NCBI RefSeq assembly: GCF_002127585.1
Contig: NZ_NEGZ01000020.1
Coordinates: 1-35,501, forward strand
Direction: 5' to 3'
Source: Janthinobacterium sp. GW458P
Lineage (GTDB): Bacteria > Pseudomonadota > Gammaproteobacteria > Burkholderiales > Burkholderiaceae_D
DNA: 35,501 nt
Positions 16,128 through 25,024 of this stretch are shown here, one piece after another. The translations under genes and the position numbers were made by a program. The notes beneath the pieces were generated by a model. The model worked only from the letters and a program-made list of their open reading frames with translations. It had not been told where the DNA came from and did no database searches. Each line of letters starts with the position of its first letter. Position 1 is the first letter of the stretch.

Positions 16128-16887
16128 AGGCAAATACCCGTTGAAAAGATTTCTCTTCGCGCACGGCGACAAACAGTTGCAGAAGGGTCTGCTGTATGCG
16201 ACTGTGCAGGAAATTACCCATGCTGATGCGCTTGACGCCTAGCGTAGTGAGCTTTTCAACTGATGGTAAATTCGGCATGCACATCACGTTCAACGGCAGA
16301 GATACGCCAGCCACGATAGTCGCGATATCAGTCTCGTCGGTGACACCGGGTACAAACAGGCCATCGGCGCCGGTGGCGGCATAACACCGGCCGCGGCTGA
16401 CTGTTTCCGTAAGTGCATTCGCAATGCCCAGTAGGAAGGTATCGGTGCGTACATTGAGGAACAATTCCACGCCGGCCTCCTTCAATCCAGTGCGGATATC
16501 AGCAAGACGCTGTACGAAGACGTCAACGTTCAACAATTCTCGCATACCGTTGCGCACCACACTATCTTCCAAATTGACTCCGACCACGCCCATATCCGTC
16601 AATTTGAGTAGATTATCCACCACCTCACTTGCTGTCTCGCCATAGCCGGCTTCTACGTCAACGGTTAGTGGCAGGTCAGTTACGGCTTGTAAGCGAGCGA
16701 CCAGTGTTTTCAGATCAGCAAAACTCACACCCTCGCCGTCGGCATAGCCCAAAGTATCGGCGATGGCCGCACTGGAAGTGCCAATGACGGCATAGCCTGC
16801 GGATGTCGCCGCACGGGCACTCGCGGCATCCCATACGTTGGCGAGCAACAACGGTTCGGCTTGTTGATGTAGTTGGGCAAAGTTCAT
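16114..16887 (-). CDS. Isocitrate lyase / PEP mutase-family protein
   Basis: The 257-residue protein is a TIM-barrel enzyme of the isocitrate lyase/phosphoenolpyruvate mutase superfamily. Visible family landmarks are LLLANVWDAASARAATSAGY, ADTLGYADGEGVSF, PLTVDVEAGYGE (metal-binding acidic residues), GVNLEDS, and NVRTDTFL. These enzymes cleave or rearrange C-C or C-P bonds of 2-methylmalate-like or phosphonate compounds. This short single-domain subgroup is mostly uncharacterised, and I see no phosphonate pathway genes here. CAGGAG precedes the ATG by about 8 nt. Its last 14 nt overlap the start of ada, so the two proteins are probably made from one transcript. Confidence 0.88.
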   Translation of the reverse strand: MNFAQLHQQAEPLLLANVWDAASARAATSAGYAVIGTSSAAIADTLGYADGEGVSFADLKTLVARLQAVTDLPLTVDVEAGYGETASEVVDNLLKLTDMGVVGVNLEDSVVRNGMRELLNVDVFVQRLADIRTGLKEAGVELFLNVRTDTFLLGIANALTETVSRGRCYAATGADGLFVPGVTDETDIATIVAGVSLPLNVMCMPNLPSVEKLTTLGVKRISMGNFLHSRIQQTLLQLFVAVREEKSFQRVFAYAGH

Positions 16888-17029
16888 GAATAACTCCTGG
16901 TTAGAATGTGGCGCCAGTATGTCTGTTTGCCCCTTTGTTCTACAACCGAAAACCGGACGAGTATTTCTTTGCTTGCATACTAGTTGGCGGTAGGTACGCG
17001 TCCCGTGTTGCCTGACTAATGCGGTGCTA

Positions 17030-18199
17030 TTATGGCAAGAAGGCTTGCACGATCAGTGATTCCGCATCAGCTAGAGGGCCGAGACAACGGGTGGCGAGGC
17101 CGTCGAAATAGGCTAGCGGATCAATAATATCCTCAGGCGTAAAGACGCCGCGACGATCGCCAAAGCCGCTGGCGAACAAGGGCAGAGTCATGGCGAGGGG
17201 GATGCTCGTCGCGCCTGCCATACCATCGGGAATGACCACCTTCAGGTGTGCGCTTGAGATCATGGCTCGCCCTTCGCGTCTGCCCCGTGCCCAGGCAAAC
17301 AGCTCCGGTGGCGAGGGATCTGCATTGCGCTGCGCTTTACTTAGAGCGGTGCCTTGAACCTTATCAAGTTCAAGCGCAGCGCATTCAACGGACATGATCC
17401 CCTTGTCAATGAGGGAAGCGATCATTTTCAGATCACGGAAATCCTGGTCTGGGCCGATCATGACGTTTGCGCAAGTGGTGAGCGATGGAAACGCACGAGG
17501 CAATGTGACAGCCTCGGGGTGGCCGACTGTCCAGACGGGCAGCTCCCCGTAGCCAGGGTAGGCAATGATGTGCCGCTGCAGCGGTTTTACCTGGCGCAGT
17601 TGGCCTCTTTCCTGCTGCCTGATGGTACCTGTGAGTTGCTGTAACCAATGCACTGAAGCCGCGCTCGGTTTCCGCGGCTTGACCCGCGGGGAAGGCGTTG
17701 ATGATTGATCGTTTCCGTCGACGATAGACCAGCCGGTGAGTAGTTCCTCGGTCTGGTCGAGGCTGGATGCTGCAACCATTGCAAGCAAATTGGTCAAGCC
17801 CGGACTGGCGCCGATGCCGATGATGGCGACAACGTTGTTTGCTTTGGCTAAGCTATCAAGCTGGAGCATCTCCAGCGTGGGCTCCCAATCATCGCAAATG
17901 TCTGCGTAGTGCTTACCCGCAGTGATAACGGCATGGAGAATAGGGACACCAAAGCGATAGAAGGGGCCTATGGTGTTGAGAACCACGTCGTGCGCGGCAA
18001 GCAGGGGATGCAGTTCACTCGGGGCGGTCGCATCACATTGAAAGGCTGCACCTTTGCTGCCCAAGCTATTTGCCACGGCAAGGGCCGCCTTGTGGTTCAT
18101 GTCTGCGACAGTCACTGTTTCGACGAAGTCATAGCTCGCCGCTTCACGAGCGGCAATGCGCCCCATTTCGCCGCCACCGCCTAATATCAATACCTTCAT
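17030..18199 (-). CDS. Saccharopine dehydrogenase-like NAD(P)-binding oxidoreductase
   Basis: This 389-residue protein opens with a Rossmann nucleotide-binding motif (KVLILGGGGEMGRIAAREAA, residues 2-21) with a strand ending in VTVADMN. It continues as in the saccharopine dehydrogenase NADP-binding family (DVVLNTIGPFYRFGVPILHA, then GKHYADICDDWEP and GIGASPGLTNLLA). Members are mostly uncharacterised reductases or enoyl reductases; true lysine-pathway function is not implied. CAGGAG lies about 9 nt before the ATG. It sits upstream of the PEP-mutase-like gene (142-bp gap) and 97 bp after the RND permease stop, all on the same strand, so it could be co-transcribed with either. Confidence 0.85.
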   Translation of the reverse strand: MKVLILGGGGEMGRIAAREAASYDFVETVTVADMNHKAALAVANSLGSKGAAFQCDATAPSELHPLLAAHDVVLNTIGPFYRFGVPILHAVITAGKHYADICDDWEPTLEMLQLDSLAKANNVVAIIGIGASPGLTNLLAMVAASSLDQTEELLTGWSIVDGNDQSSTPSPRVKPRKPSAASVHWLQQLTGTIRQQERGQLRQVKPLQRHIIAYPGYGELPVWTVGHPEAVTLPRAFPSLTTCANVMIGPDQDFRDLKMIASLIDKGIMSVECAALELDKVQGTALSKAQRNADPSPPELFAWARGRREGRAMISSAHLKVVIPDGMAGATSIPLAMTLPLFASGFGDRRGVFTPEDIIDPLAYFDGLATRCLGPLADAESLIVQAFLP

Positions 18200-18296
18200 T
18201 CTTTTCTCCTGTCTAAACTGTTAATAAATGGCGTTCAAGTACCGCATTGAGCTCTCTCAGATTCCTCAGATGAGTGGGGCTTCGCGCGCGGCCGCT

Positions 18297-21200
18297 TTAC
18301 TGCGTAACCTCGTTCCCTGGAAGGTGATGCTCGTCGGCGTCCTTGCGATCTTGGTCAGTCACCGATGTCAGACGTGCCAGTTTTGGAGCGAGCCATAGCC
18401 TCAAGTCATCCATATAGGTGAAGATCACGGGAACAAAAACGAGACTCAGTAAGGTTGAGGTCATCAAGCCGCCGATTACCGCCACCGCCATGGGGGCACG
18501 GAAGCTTGCGTCGGCGCCGCTACTGAGCAAGGCCGGCACCATGCCTGCTGCCATGGCGATCGTGGTCATGACGATGGGGCGCGCCCGCTCAGCGCCAGAC
18601 TGCATCAATGCCTGGAACCGTATCATCCCTTCGCGTCGCTTTTCGGTGGCGAACTCGACAATGAGGATAGAGTTTTTGGTCACAATGCCCATGAGCATTA
18701 GAATGCCAATGACAGCGGGCAGGTCCAGCGCAGCCCCGTAGAGAAGAAGACCACCCAGAGCGCCGCCGATCGAGAGTGGCAGAGCGGTCAAGATGGTAAT
18801 CGGCTGTAGGAAGTCCTTGAACAACAGTACCAGTACCGCGTACACCATCAACACGCCAAAGCCCATGGCCAAGCCGAATTTCGTGAACATCTCATTCATG
18901 TATTCCGTATCACCGTACTCTGCGCGCGTAATGCCTGGAGGCAGACTGAGCGCGACGGGCAGCAGGCCGATACGGTCCTGCGCGGTGCCCAGTGTGGTGC
19001 CCGCAACCAAGTCGGCATCGACGGAGATGCGGCGCAGGCGGTCGAATCGATCAATGCGCGCAGGTCCCGCGCCAAAGTTCACATCGGCCACCGAGTGCAA
19101 AGGAATACTCTGGCCATCGATGGTAGGTACGCGCAGCTGGCGTAGTGTTTCCAGCTCGCTACGCGTTTTTGTACTCAGCGCGACGCGGATAGGCACTTGA
19201 CGATCCGCAAAGTTGAAACGCGCGGAACTCGCATCGATCTCTCCTACCGTGGCAATGCGCATGACGGTACCTATGCTCTGCGGCAATGCCCCCGCGCGCG
19301 CTGCTTCGATCGGCCGCGGCCGGATCAACAGCTCCGGACGAAGCAGGGGCTCATTGACCTGTACATTGCTAATTCCTGGCACGCCCTTCATTTGCTTTTG
19401 CAACGCATGGGCCGTTTGCGACAATTTTTCGGGGTCGGCGCCAAGCAGGATGATGGATACATCCCGCGAATCGCCTTCTGCTTTGAAAGAAAAACGCATG
19501 TCCGGGAATTGGCTCAGTGTCTGTCGCAAGGTGTGCTCAAACGCTTTTTGGCTGATATCGCGCTTGTTTGCCGGCGTCAGCCGGACCAGCAGGGTCCCCG
19601 CACTGGTGCCATCCTGACCGCCAGCTGTGGCAAACACGGCAGCGACTTCCTTGTGCTTGCGCACCTCTTTGGTGATGGCCTGCAGCCTTGCGTCGGTTTG
19701 CTTCAACTGCGACCCCGGGGGAAGCGCGATACTGATCTGCGCCAGGCTTTGATCACTGACAGGCATGAAGCCCGTAGGCAACAAGGGTATCATCAGCAGT
19801 GAGGCGGCCAGGAAAGCACCAGCGGAAACGAGCGCCAGACCGCGATGCGTCAATGCCCATTCCAGAATTGCCAGATAGCGTCCCATCAAACTACCGGGCC
19901 TGACCTGCGCGTCAGTCCCGGGCTTGAAGGACGAACTTGGCTGCAGCAGATATGCTGCCAGCAACGGCGTTGCCAGGCGCGCCACCAGCAGCGAGGCCAG
20001 TACGGCAACGGACACCGTGATGCCAAATTGGGTGAAGTACTTGCCTACGTAGCCGCCAATGAAACTAACCGGAAGGAATACTGCGACGATGGTGGCCGTA
20101 ATGGCAACGACTGCAAAACCGATGGCATCCGAGGCGTCAATGGCCGCCTGAAACGGTCGCTTGCCCATGTGCAAGTGGCGCTCAATATTTTCGATCTCAA
20201 CAATGGCGTCATCGACGAGGATGCCGATTACCAACGTCAGGGCCAGCAAGGTCATGCTGTTGAGAGTGTAGTTTAACTGAGCCATCACGGCAAAAGTCGG
20301 CAAGATGGACAGCGGCAGCGCAATAGCGGCCACCAGCGTCGCCCGCCAGTTGCGCAGGAAGAAAAAGACGACCAGTACTGTCAGCGCTGCCCCTTCGACC
20401 AGGGTCATCATCGACATCTTATAGCTGGCGCGGGTATAGTCCACGAGGGAGATGATTTGCTGAATCTGCACATCGCCATAGGTTTTTTGCAACTTGGCAA
20501 TGGCTGATTCCACCCCCGATGCAACCACGGTGTCGCTGGCGCCTTTGCTGCGAAATACCGAAAATCCGACAACTTCGCTGCCATTCAGCCGCGCCCGTTC
20601 ACGTGCTTCCCCACTACCGTCAGTCACGCTGGCCAGGTCAGACAGCACGCTCCAGCGGCCATCCGTCAAGGCGATGGGGCGTGCCGCGAGTTCAGCAACG
20701 CTTGCCGCACTGCCCAGGGAGCGTATAGCCAGTTCCTGGCCTTTTAAGATGGTATGGCCACCGGGCACATCAATGTTTGACTGGACAATCTGCGCATTGA
20801 CCTGGTCTGCGGTGATGCCGAGAGCTTCAAGCCGGTCTGGCTTGAGTTCAACGCGGACCTCCCGATTGACACCGCCGAGGCGCTGCACTTTCTGTACGCC
20901 AGGTGTTGCCAGTAACGAGCGGCTCACCGTGTCATCAACGAACCAGGACAATTCCTGCGGTGCCCGCGACGTCGAGCTGATGGCATAGTAAAGAATGGCG
21001 CCACCTTCAACATCGACCCGCGAGATGAGTGGCTCCAGTATGTTCTGTGGCAAGTCCGCACGTACATTGGACACCGCATCGCGCACGTCGTTGGTCGCCC
21101 GATCGGGATCAATACCCAGTTGGAACTCGACGGTCGTCAGTGAGACCCCTTCGCTCAAAGTGGACGTAACGTGCCGAATCCCGGCCATGCCGGCAATGGC

Positions 21201-21413
21201 ACCTTCGACACGGCGTGTGACGGCGTTCTCCAGTTCGCTTGGAGCTGCGCCCGGCTGGGTAATCGCCACGGTGACGACAGGGAAATCGACGCGTGGATTG
21301 GAATTGATCGGCAGACCGACAAAGGCGCTCCAACCCGCAATTGCCAGAAGCAAGAACAGCAGCATGGTCGGTATGGGGCGGCGGATAGCCCAGGAAGAAA
21401 GCTGAAGATTCAC
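18297..21413 (-). CDS. RND efflux pump inner-membrane permease (HAE1-like)
   Basis: At 1038 residues this is a full-length resistance-nodulation-division pump with 12 membrane helices and two large periplasmic loops. It starts WAIRRPIPTMLLFLLLAIAG and carries the helix-4 proton-relay motif LVIGILVDDAIVEIENIERH with paired aspartates. It begins with GTG at 21413-21411, overlapping the stop of the adaptor gene by 4 nt (GTGA), so the two are translationally coupled. With the adaptor and the divergent outer-membrane factor it forms a complete tripartite pump. The opening and loop pattern resemble MdtB/C- or VexF-like multidrug pumps rather than metal pumps, since no metal-binding methionine clusters were noticed. 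Substrates unknown. Confidence 0.95.
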   Translation of the reverse strand: MNLQLSSWAIRRPIPTMLLFLLLAIAGWSAFVGLPINSNPRVDFPVVTVAITQPGAAPSELENAVTRRVEGAIAGMAGIRHVTSTLSEGVSLTTVEFQLGIDPDRATNDVRDAVSNVRADLPQNILEPLISRVDVEGGAILYYAISSTSRAPQELSWFVDDTVSRSLLATPGVQKVQRLGGVNREVRVELKPDRLEALGITADQVNAQIVQSNIDVPGGHTILKGQELAIRSLGSAASVAELAARPIALTDGRWSVLSDLASVTDGSGEARERARLNGSEVVGFSVFRSKGASDTVVASGVESAIAKLQKTYGDVQIQQIISLVDYTRASYKMSMMTLVEGAALTVLVVFFFLRNWRATLVAAIALPLSILPTFAVMAQLNYTLNSMTLLALTLVIGILVDDAIVEIENIERHLHMGKRPFQAAIDASDAIGFAVVAITATIVAVFLPVSFIGGYVGKYFTQFGITVSVAVLASLLVARLATPLLAAYLLQPSSSFKPGTDAQVRPGSLMGRYLAILEWALTHRGLALVSAGAFLAASLLMIPLLPTGFMPVSDQSLAQISIALPPGSQLKQTDARLQAITKEVRKHKEVAAVFATAGGQDGTSAGTLLVRLTPANKRDISQKAFEHTLRQTLSQFPDMRFSFKAEGDSRDVSIILLGADPEKLSQTAHALQKQMKGVPGISNVQVNEPLLRPELLIRPRPIEAARAGALPQSIGTVMRIATVGEIDASSARFNFADRQVPIRVALSTKTRSELETLRQLRVPTIDGQSIPLHSVADVNFGAGPARIDRFDRLRRISVDADLVAGTTLGTAQDRIGLLPVALSLPPGITRAEYGDTEYMNEMFTKFGLAMGFGVLMVYAVLVLLFKDFLQPITILTALPLSIGGALGGLLLYGAALDLPAVIGILMLMGIVTKNSILIVEFATEKRREGMIRFQALMQSGAERARPIVMTTIAMAAGMVPALLSSGADASFRAPMAVAVIGGLMTSTLLSLVFVPVIFTYMDDLRLWLAPKLARLTSVTDQDRKDADEHHLPGNEVTQ

Positions 21414-22588
21414 AGAATGTCATCCTTCTTGTCCACAATGCTCACGACATCGCCATCGCGCAGGAAGGCCGAGGCGGTGGCCACCACACGTTCACCGGTT
21501 TTGAGGCCGGACCTGATCTCCATCAGGTCCGTGCCGCACATGGCGACCGTCACCTGACGACGTATTACCTTGCCGTCGTCATGCACCAGCATTACTGATG
21601 CCTGCCCCTTGTCAGTGATGGTTACCGAGCGGGAAGGCAAGGCTACCGCCAGGGATTTTCTGCCCAGTTCCAGTTGCGCTAGCGCAAACGCGCCGGTGCG
21701 TAGCTCACTGTGTGGATCGGCCAGGACAATCCGAATTTTGCCAAGCCTGGACTGGGGATCGATCCTGGGGGTGACTAGACGCACGTGGCCGGCGATAGGC
21801 CCAGGCTGACCGGCAACGCTAACGTGTGCAGCTGTTCCTTGGCGCACGCGCGCGAGGTCACCTTCGGCGATCTCGGCTTCGAGTTCGAGCTGTCCGGAGC
21901 GAACCAAGCGGAACAAGGGTTCGCCGCTTGCGAGCGCTCCGGCACGGGCACCACGTTCGACGATCAGTCCGTCCGCCGGTGCATGCACCCTTGTCTTACC
22001 CAATTGGCTACGGCTTTCGGCCAGGCGCGCAAGCGCTTGATCGATATCAGCGCGTGCCACCTGCAGGCTGGCCAAAGCAGATTCTGCCTGTGCTCGGCGT
22101 TCGTCGACTTGCTGTGCACTGACCGTACCAATGCCCAGCGGTTCGATGCGTTGAAAACTGGCTTGGGCTTCGCGATGCGTGGCACGCCTCTCACGTAAGG
22201 TGGCGCGCGCGCTGGAAAGTGCGGCCTCAGCCTGACTTACCTGGGCCATGAGCCCCGTACTTTCCAATTCGGCCAGCAATTGACCTTGCCGAACCGTGTC
22301 CCCCATCTCCACCAGCACACGGACGACACGTTGGTCCTGAAGGGCAGTTCCGATGGCGATCTCATCACGCGCCACCAGCGTGCCGCTGATGCGGGTGGTT
22401 TGTATCCATTCCGCTGGACTGGCGACGACAACGCCTACCTGGATGGGCGGTGTGCTGGACGGTGCGCTCGATTGTGCTGGCCAGAGTGCCCAGACAGTCA
22501 GCAAGGCGAGCATTGTGCCAATGCCTGCGATAAGGCGGTAGCGTTGGCCACGCGTGCGCGTGACCCCGGTATTCGATGAGCGATTCAT
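21410..22588 (-). CDS. RND efflux periplasmic adaptor (membrane fusion protein)
   Basis: The 392-residue protein has an N-terminal membrane anchor (IAGIGTMLALLTVWALWPA) and a lipoyl half-motif (QDQRVVRVLVEMGDTVRQGQ). A long helical hairpin with many A/E/R residues follows (from LMAQVSQAEAALSSARATLR to ADIDQALARLAESRSQLG), and the second lipoyl half is HAPADGLIVERGARAG. Beta-barrel and membrane-proximal domains complete it. The ATG at 22588 overlaps the TetR stop (ATGA); the frame is open further upstream to 22750, but that part is the TetR gene in another frame. It bridges the RND permease and the outer-membrane factor, and its stop overlaps the permease start. Confidence 0.93.
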   Translation of the reverse strand: MNRSSNTGVTRTRGQRYRLIAGIGTMLALLTVWALWPAQSSAPSSTPPIQVGVVVASPAEWIQTTRISGTLVARDEIAIGTALQDQRVVRVLVEMGDTVRQGQLLAELESTGLMAQVSQAEAALSSARATLRERRATHREAQASFQRIEPLGIGTVSAQQVDERRAQAESALASLQVARADIDQALARLAESRSQLGKTRVHAPADGLIVERGARAGALASGEPLFRLVRSGQLELEAEIAEGDLARVRQGTAAHVSVAGQPGPIAGHVRLVTPRIDPQSRLGKIRIVLADPHSELRTGAFALAQLELGRKSLAVALPSRSVTITDKGQASVMLVHDDGKVIRRQVTVAMCGTDLMEIRSGLKTGERVVATASAFLRDGDVVSIVDKKDDIL

Positions 22589-23087
22589 AGGCTTCGCGGT
22601 TGCAAACAACCGATGTGAGGAAGATGGGAAAAATGAATGAGTAGAAAGCGGCGGATCATCTGCATTACTGCCGGAGCATGGGCGCTCGAATGAAATACAG
22701 GATCCAACGCGGCACGGCCGATTGCTCCATTGATGAGCGAAAGGAAGCAATTGGCGACTGATCCAAGACTCAGTTCTGGGGCTATCTGAGGCGTACTGCC
22801 AATAGGGGATAGCCTTTTTTCAAGCCGCCAGAGTGTTGACGATACGATCACATCGGGTTCATGCACCAGTCGCGTAAAGCGTTGTGCCGCCTTACGTCCG
22901 CCTTTATGAACGATCGCTTCGAGCATGGCCGGCTTGCTTGGAAGGTAATGAAAAAACTTGCCCTCGCTCATGCCGGCGTTCTCGCAAATGGCAGACCTGG
23001 AACTGGTATGGCAGCCGCTATGGGCAAAGTAAAAAAATGCTGTCTCACGGGGCCGACAGCGTTCGGATTTATGTTTTTAGGAATCAT
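22585..23087 (-). CDS. TetR-family regulator of the RND pump, reading frame damaged near the N-terminus
   Basis: The recognisable part (residues from ICENAGMSEGKFFHYLPSK onward) is the second half of a TetR helix-turn-helix plus ligand domain. The only in-frame ATG is at 22971, inside the DNA-binding helix, giving a 128-residue protein. The TetR-like frame extends upstream through FFYFAHSGCHTSS without any start until a stop. A plausible start ATG at 23087 lies in another frame. One extra base in the run of seven T (minus strand; 23037-23031) would join them into a complete ~168-residue regulator. Either a genuine frameshift or a homopolymer sequence error explains this. The stop overlaps the adaptor start (ATGA), so it heads the tetR-adaptor-permease operon. 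Confidence 0.7.
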
Positions 23088-23115
23088 TTTTTTCGTCAAA
23101 TATCTCATTTTTGAA

Positions 23116-23170
23116 TTGCATCAATGCTGAATCTTTATTAGACTGATTACTCGATCTATTATTGATGCAA
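23116..23170. promoter_or_regulatory. Candidate TetR operator region between tetR and the outer-membrane factor
   Basis: An imperfect dyad at 23139-23158 begins TAGAC and ends TCTA, with inner GA/TC pairs, and abuts the -10 box of the tetR promoter. TAGAC/TCTA ends recall boxes bound by some TetR repressors such as NemR. A separate perfect 10-bp inverted repeat, TTGCATCAAT (23116-23125) and ATTGATGCAA (23161-23170), brackets the same core. Together these suggest repression of both divergent units. Confidence 0.45.
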
Positions 23171-23186
23171 CTGAAATGCATGTCAA
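23158..23186 (-). promoter_or_regulatory. Sigma70-type promoter for tetR-RND operon
   Basis: On the minus strand, TTGACA (23186-23181), a 17-bp spacer and AATAAT (23163-23158) form a near-consensus promoter. It fires towards tetR, with the candidate start ATG at 23087 about 70 nt downstream. This supports a tetR start upstream of 22971. Confidence 0.6.
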
Positions 23187-23210
23187 TCAAAATCAATCAA
23201 GGGACTTGGA

Positions 23211-24743
23211 ATGAAGAAAAAACTGAACTTTCAGCTTGGACGAACGACGTTGGCATGCTTGCTCAGTGCCTGCCTGCTCGCTGGCTGCGTGTCGCTTGGC
23301 CCATTGCCTGACAAGAGCATGCCCGTACAGGGGGATTGGACCCGTCGAGGCAGCGTTGAAAATGCCCCTGGGACCGATCCGGCGACCTGGTGGGCTGCCT
23401 TCAACGATCCCGTGCTCGATACATTGGTGGCACAAACCTTGGCACAAAATTTATCAATAAAACAATCTTTATATCGCTTGCAAGCCGCCCGCGCATTGCT
23501 ACTGCCCGCGCTTGCGCAAGGCCGCCCGCAGATCAATGCGGGCGTCACTGCCCGCCGCGAACAGCGACTGTCCGGTAACGGCAATCTTGGTGCTGAAGCC
23601 GGTGAGCAGAGAGGCGGGAATACCAACTCGGCCGATAATATATCCTTGCTTCGCGCGGAGCCGCGTGCCAGTGGCTACTACCAGATGGGTTTTGATGCAG
23701 CATGGGAAATGGATCTGTTTGGCCGTGTTGCTGCCAGTGGGGAGGCCGCCCGCAGCGCCGCGGGTGTCGCCTTGGCGGATGCACGTATTGCAAGGGTCTC
23801 CGTCGTTGCAGAGGTTGTGCGCACGTATATTGAACTGCGCGGTGCCCAGCGTCGGCACGTCTTGCTTACGGAGAATGCGCACGACCAAGAGCATATGGTG
23901 GCTATGGTGCTGGAACGGCAGAAGTCGGGCATTGCAAGCGATTTCGAGAACGATCGGCTGGTCGCCGGCGCTGCTGAGATGATGGCGCAACTGCAATTGC
24001 TTGAGCAGTTTGTTCGGCAAGCGGCGCAACGCATTGCCATACTGACGGGGCAAGCCGCAAGCGATGAGCGCTTGCCTGATGTGATGCCACAGCCCATGGC
24101 GGAGAGGCTCACGCTCAGATTGTTGCCGGCAGATGTCGTTAGAGTCCGTCCTGAAATTCAGCGGGCAGAGCATGCGGTGACGCAGGCTGGTGCAGAGCTG
24201 GGTATTGCCGTGGCAGATATGTATCCACGTCTGACCTTGGTAGGAGATCTTCTTGCAAGTAGTAACTGGATCGGTACGCCGCTTCCAGGGCGTTCCACCA
24301 ATGCCAGTTTGGCCATGTCGGTCAACATACCGTTGCTGGACTGGGGCGCGCGTCGCGGCGTCGTCAATGCGCGTGAAGCGGCCTTGGCGGAAGCAATTGC
24401 CGGCTACCAAGAGGCCGTACTCGAAGGCATCGAAGAAACTGAAAATGCACTTACCGCGATCGAAACTGGCCGTCGCCGCGCGGTGCAGGATGCCAGGCGT
24501 CTTGAGGCGGCCCAGCGCTCCAAAGCAAACGCCCAATTACTGTATGAACGTGGTGTTGTGAACATGACTGAGCTGCTCGATGCCACTATCGCCTTGCGGC
24601 AAGCGCAAATGAGCAGTGCTGAATTGACGGAACAGCGGGCACTTGCAGTGGTGGCGCTGCACAAGGCAGTGGGAGGGGCAAGCCTCGATCCTGCTCATCG
24701 CATGGACACGCGTGCGAGGACCCGGGCTCCCGACGCATCATGA
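23211..24743 (+). CDS. RND outer-membrane factor lipoprotein (NodT/OprM family)
   Basis: The 510-residue protein has a lipoprotein signal with lipobox LLAGC, so C26 would be lipidated after cleavage. The OprM/NodT pattern follows: TWWAAFNDPVLDTLVAQTLA, then LSIKQSLYRLQAARALLLPA, and a repeat half with RPEIQRAEHAVTQAGAELGI, then AVADMYPRLTL and ESTALKMT-like helices near ELLDATIALRQAQMS. It forms the trimeric exit duct of the pump. It is divergent from tetR-adaptor-permease, sharing the operator region. AAGGGA lies about 8 nt before the ATG. Splitting the outer-membrane factor into a divergent unit is less usual than a single three-gene operon. Confidence 0.93.
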   Translation: MKKKLNFQLGRTTLACLLSACLLAGCVSLGPLPDKSMPVQGDWTRRGSVENAPGTDPATWWAAFNDPVLDTLVAQTLAQNLSIKQSLYRLQAARALLLPALAQGRPQINAGVTARREQRLSGNGNLGAEAGEQRGGNTNSADNISLLRAEPRASGYYQMGFDAAWEMDLFGRVAASGEAARSAAGVALADARIARVSVVAEVVRTYIELRGAQRRHVLLTENAHDQEHMVAMVLERQKSGIASDFENDRLVAGAAEMMAQLQLLEQFVRQAAQRIAILTGQAASDERLPDVMPQPMAERLTLRLLPADVVRVRPEIQRAEHAVTQAGAELGIAVADMYPRLTLVGDLLASSNWIGTPLPGRSTNASLAMSVNIPLLDWGARRGVVNAREAALAEAIAGYQEAVLEGIEETENALTAIETGRRRAVQDARRLEAAQRSKANAQLLYERGVVNMTELLDATIALRQAQMSSAELTEQRALAVVALHKAVGGASLDPAHRMDTRARTRAPDAS

Positions 24744-25024
24744 AGGCGCTTACCTTGTCCGTGATGTTGATATTGATGACAGTCTGCGCGCAAGCAGAAT
24801 TGAGCGTGGCCACTGCAAGAATGGAAGCAGCGCATGCAGAATGGCTGAAAGCGTTGCGTGGACAATGCAAATTGCGTCCGCCAACGCTGCGCCTGAGGCG
24901 ATTTCGGCTGCTGTTACGAATAAATCCTCTAAGCTGCCAAGGCCAGGAATCGAAACGCACAAAAAAGGCGAACACGTGCCAAGGGGCCGGCACTGACTAT
25001 CATCGGCGCTATCGTCGGATATGA
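24740..25024 (+). CDS. Small hypothetical exported protein, 94 residues, coupled to the outer-membrane factor
   Basis: The ATG overlaps the outer-membrane factor stop (ATGA), a typical coupling arrangement. The first ~20 residues look like a cleavable signal peptide (MKALTLSVMLILMTVCAQAE, A-Q-A cleavage site). A short amphipathic helix follows (LSVATARMEAAHAEWLKALR). After about residue 44 the sequence becomes arginine-rich and less protein-like, and another frame looks equally good there, so the C-terminal part may be frameshifted or the gene decaying. I recognise no family. It could be a small periplasmic accessory of the pump, but that is inference. Confidence 0.4.
   Translation: MKALTLSVMLILMTVCAQAELSVATARMEAAHAEWLKALRGQCKLRPPTLRLRRFRLLLRINPLSCQGQESKRTKKANTCQGAGTDYHRRYRRI

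Noticed and set aside
23499-24536. Open minus-strand frame of 345 codons
   Set aside because: Antisense to the outer-membrane factor, which has clear family motifs; the shadow has none.
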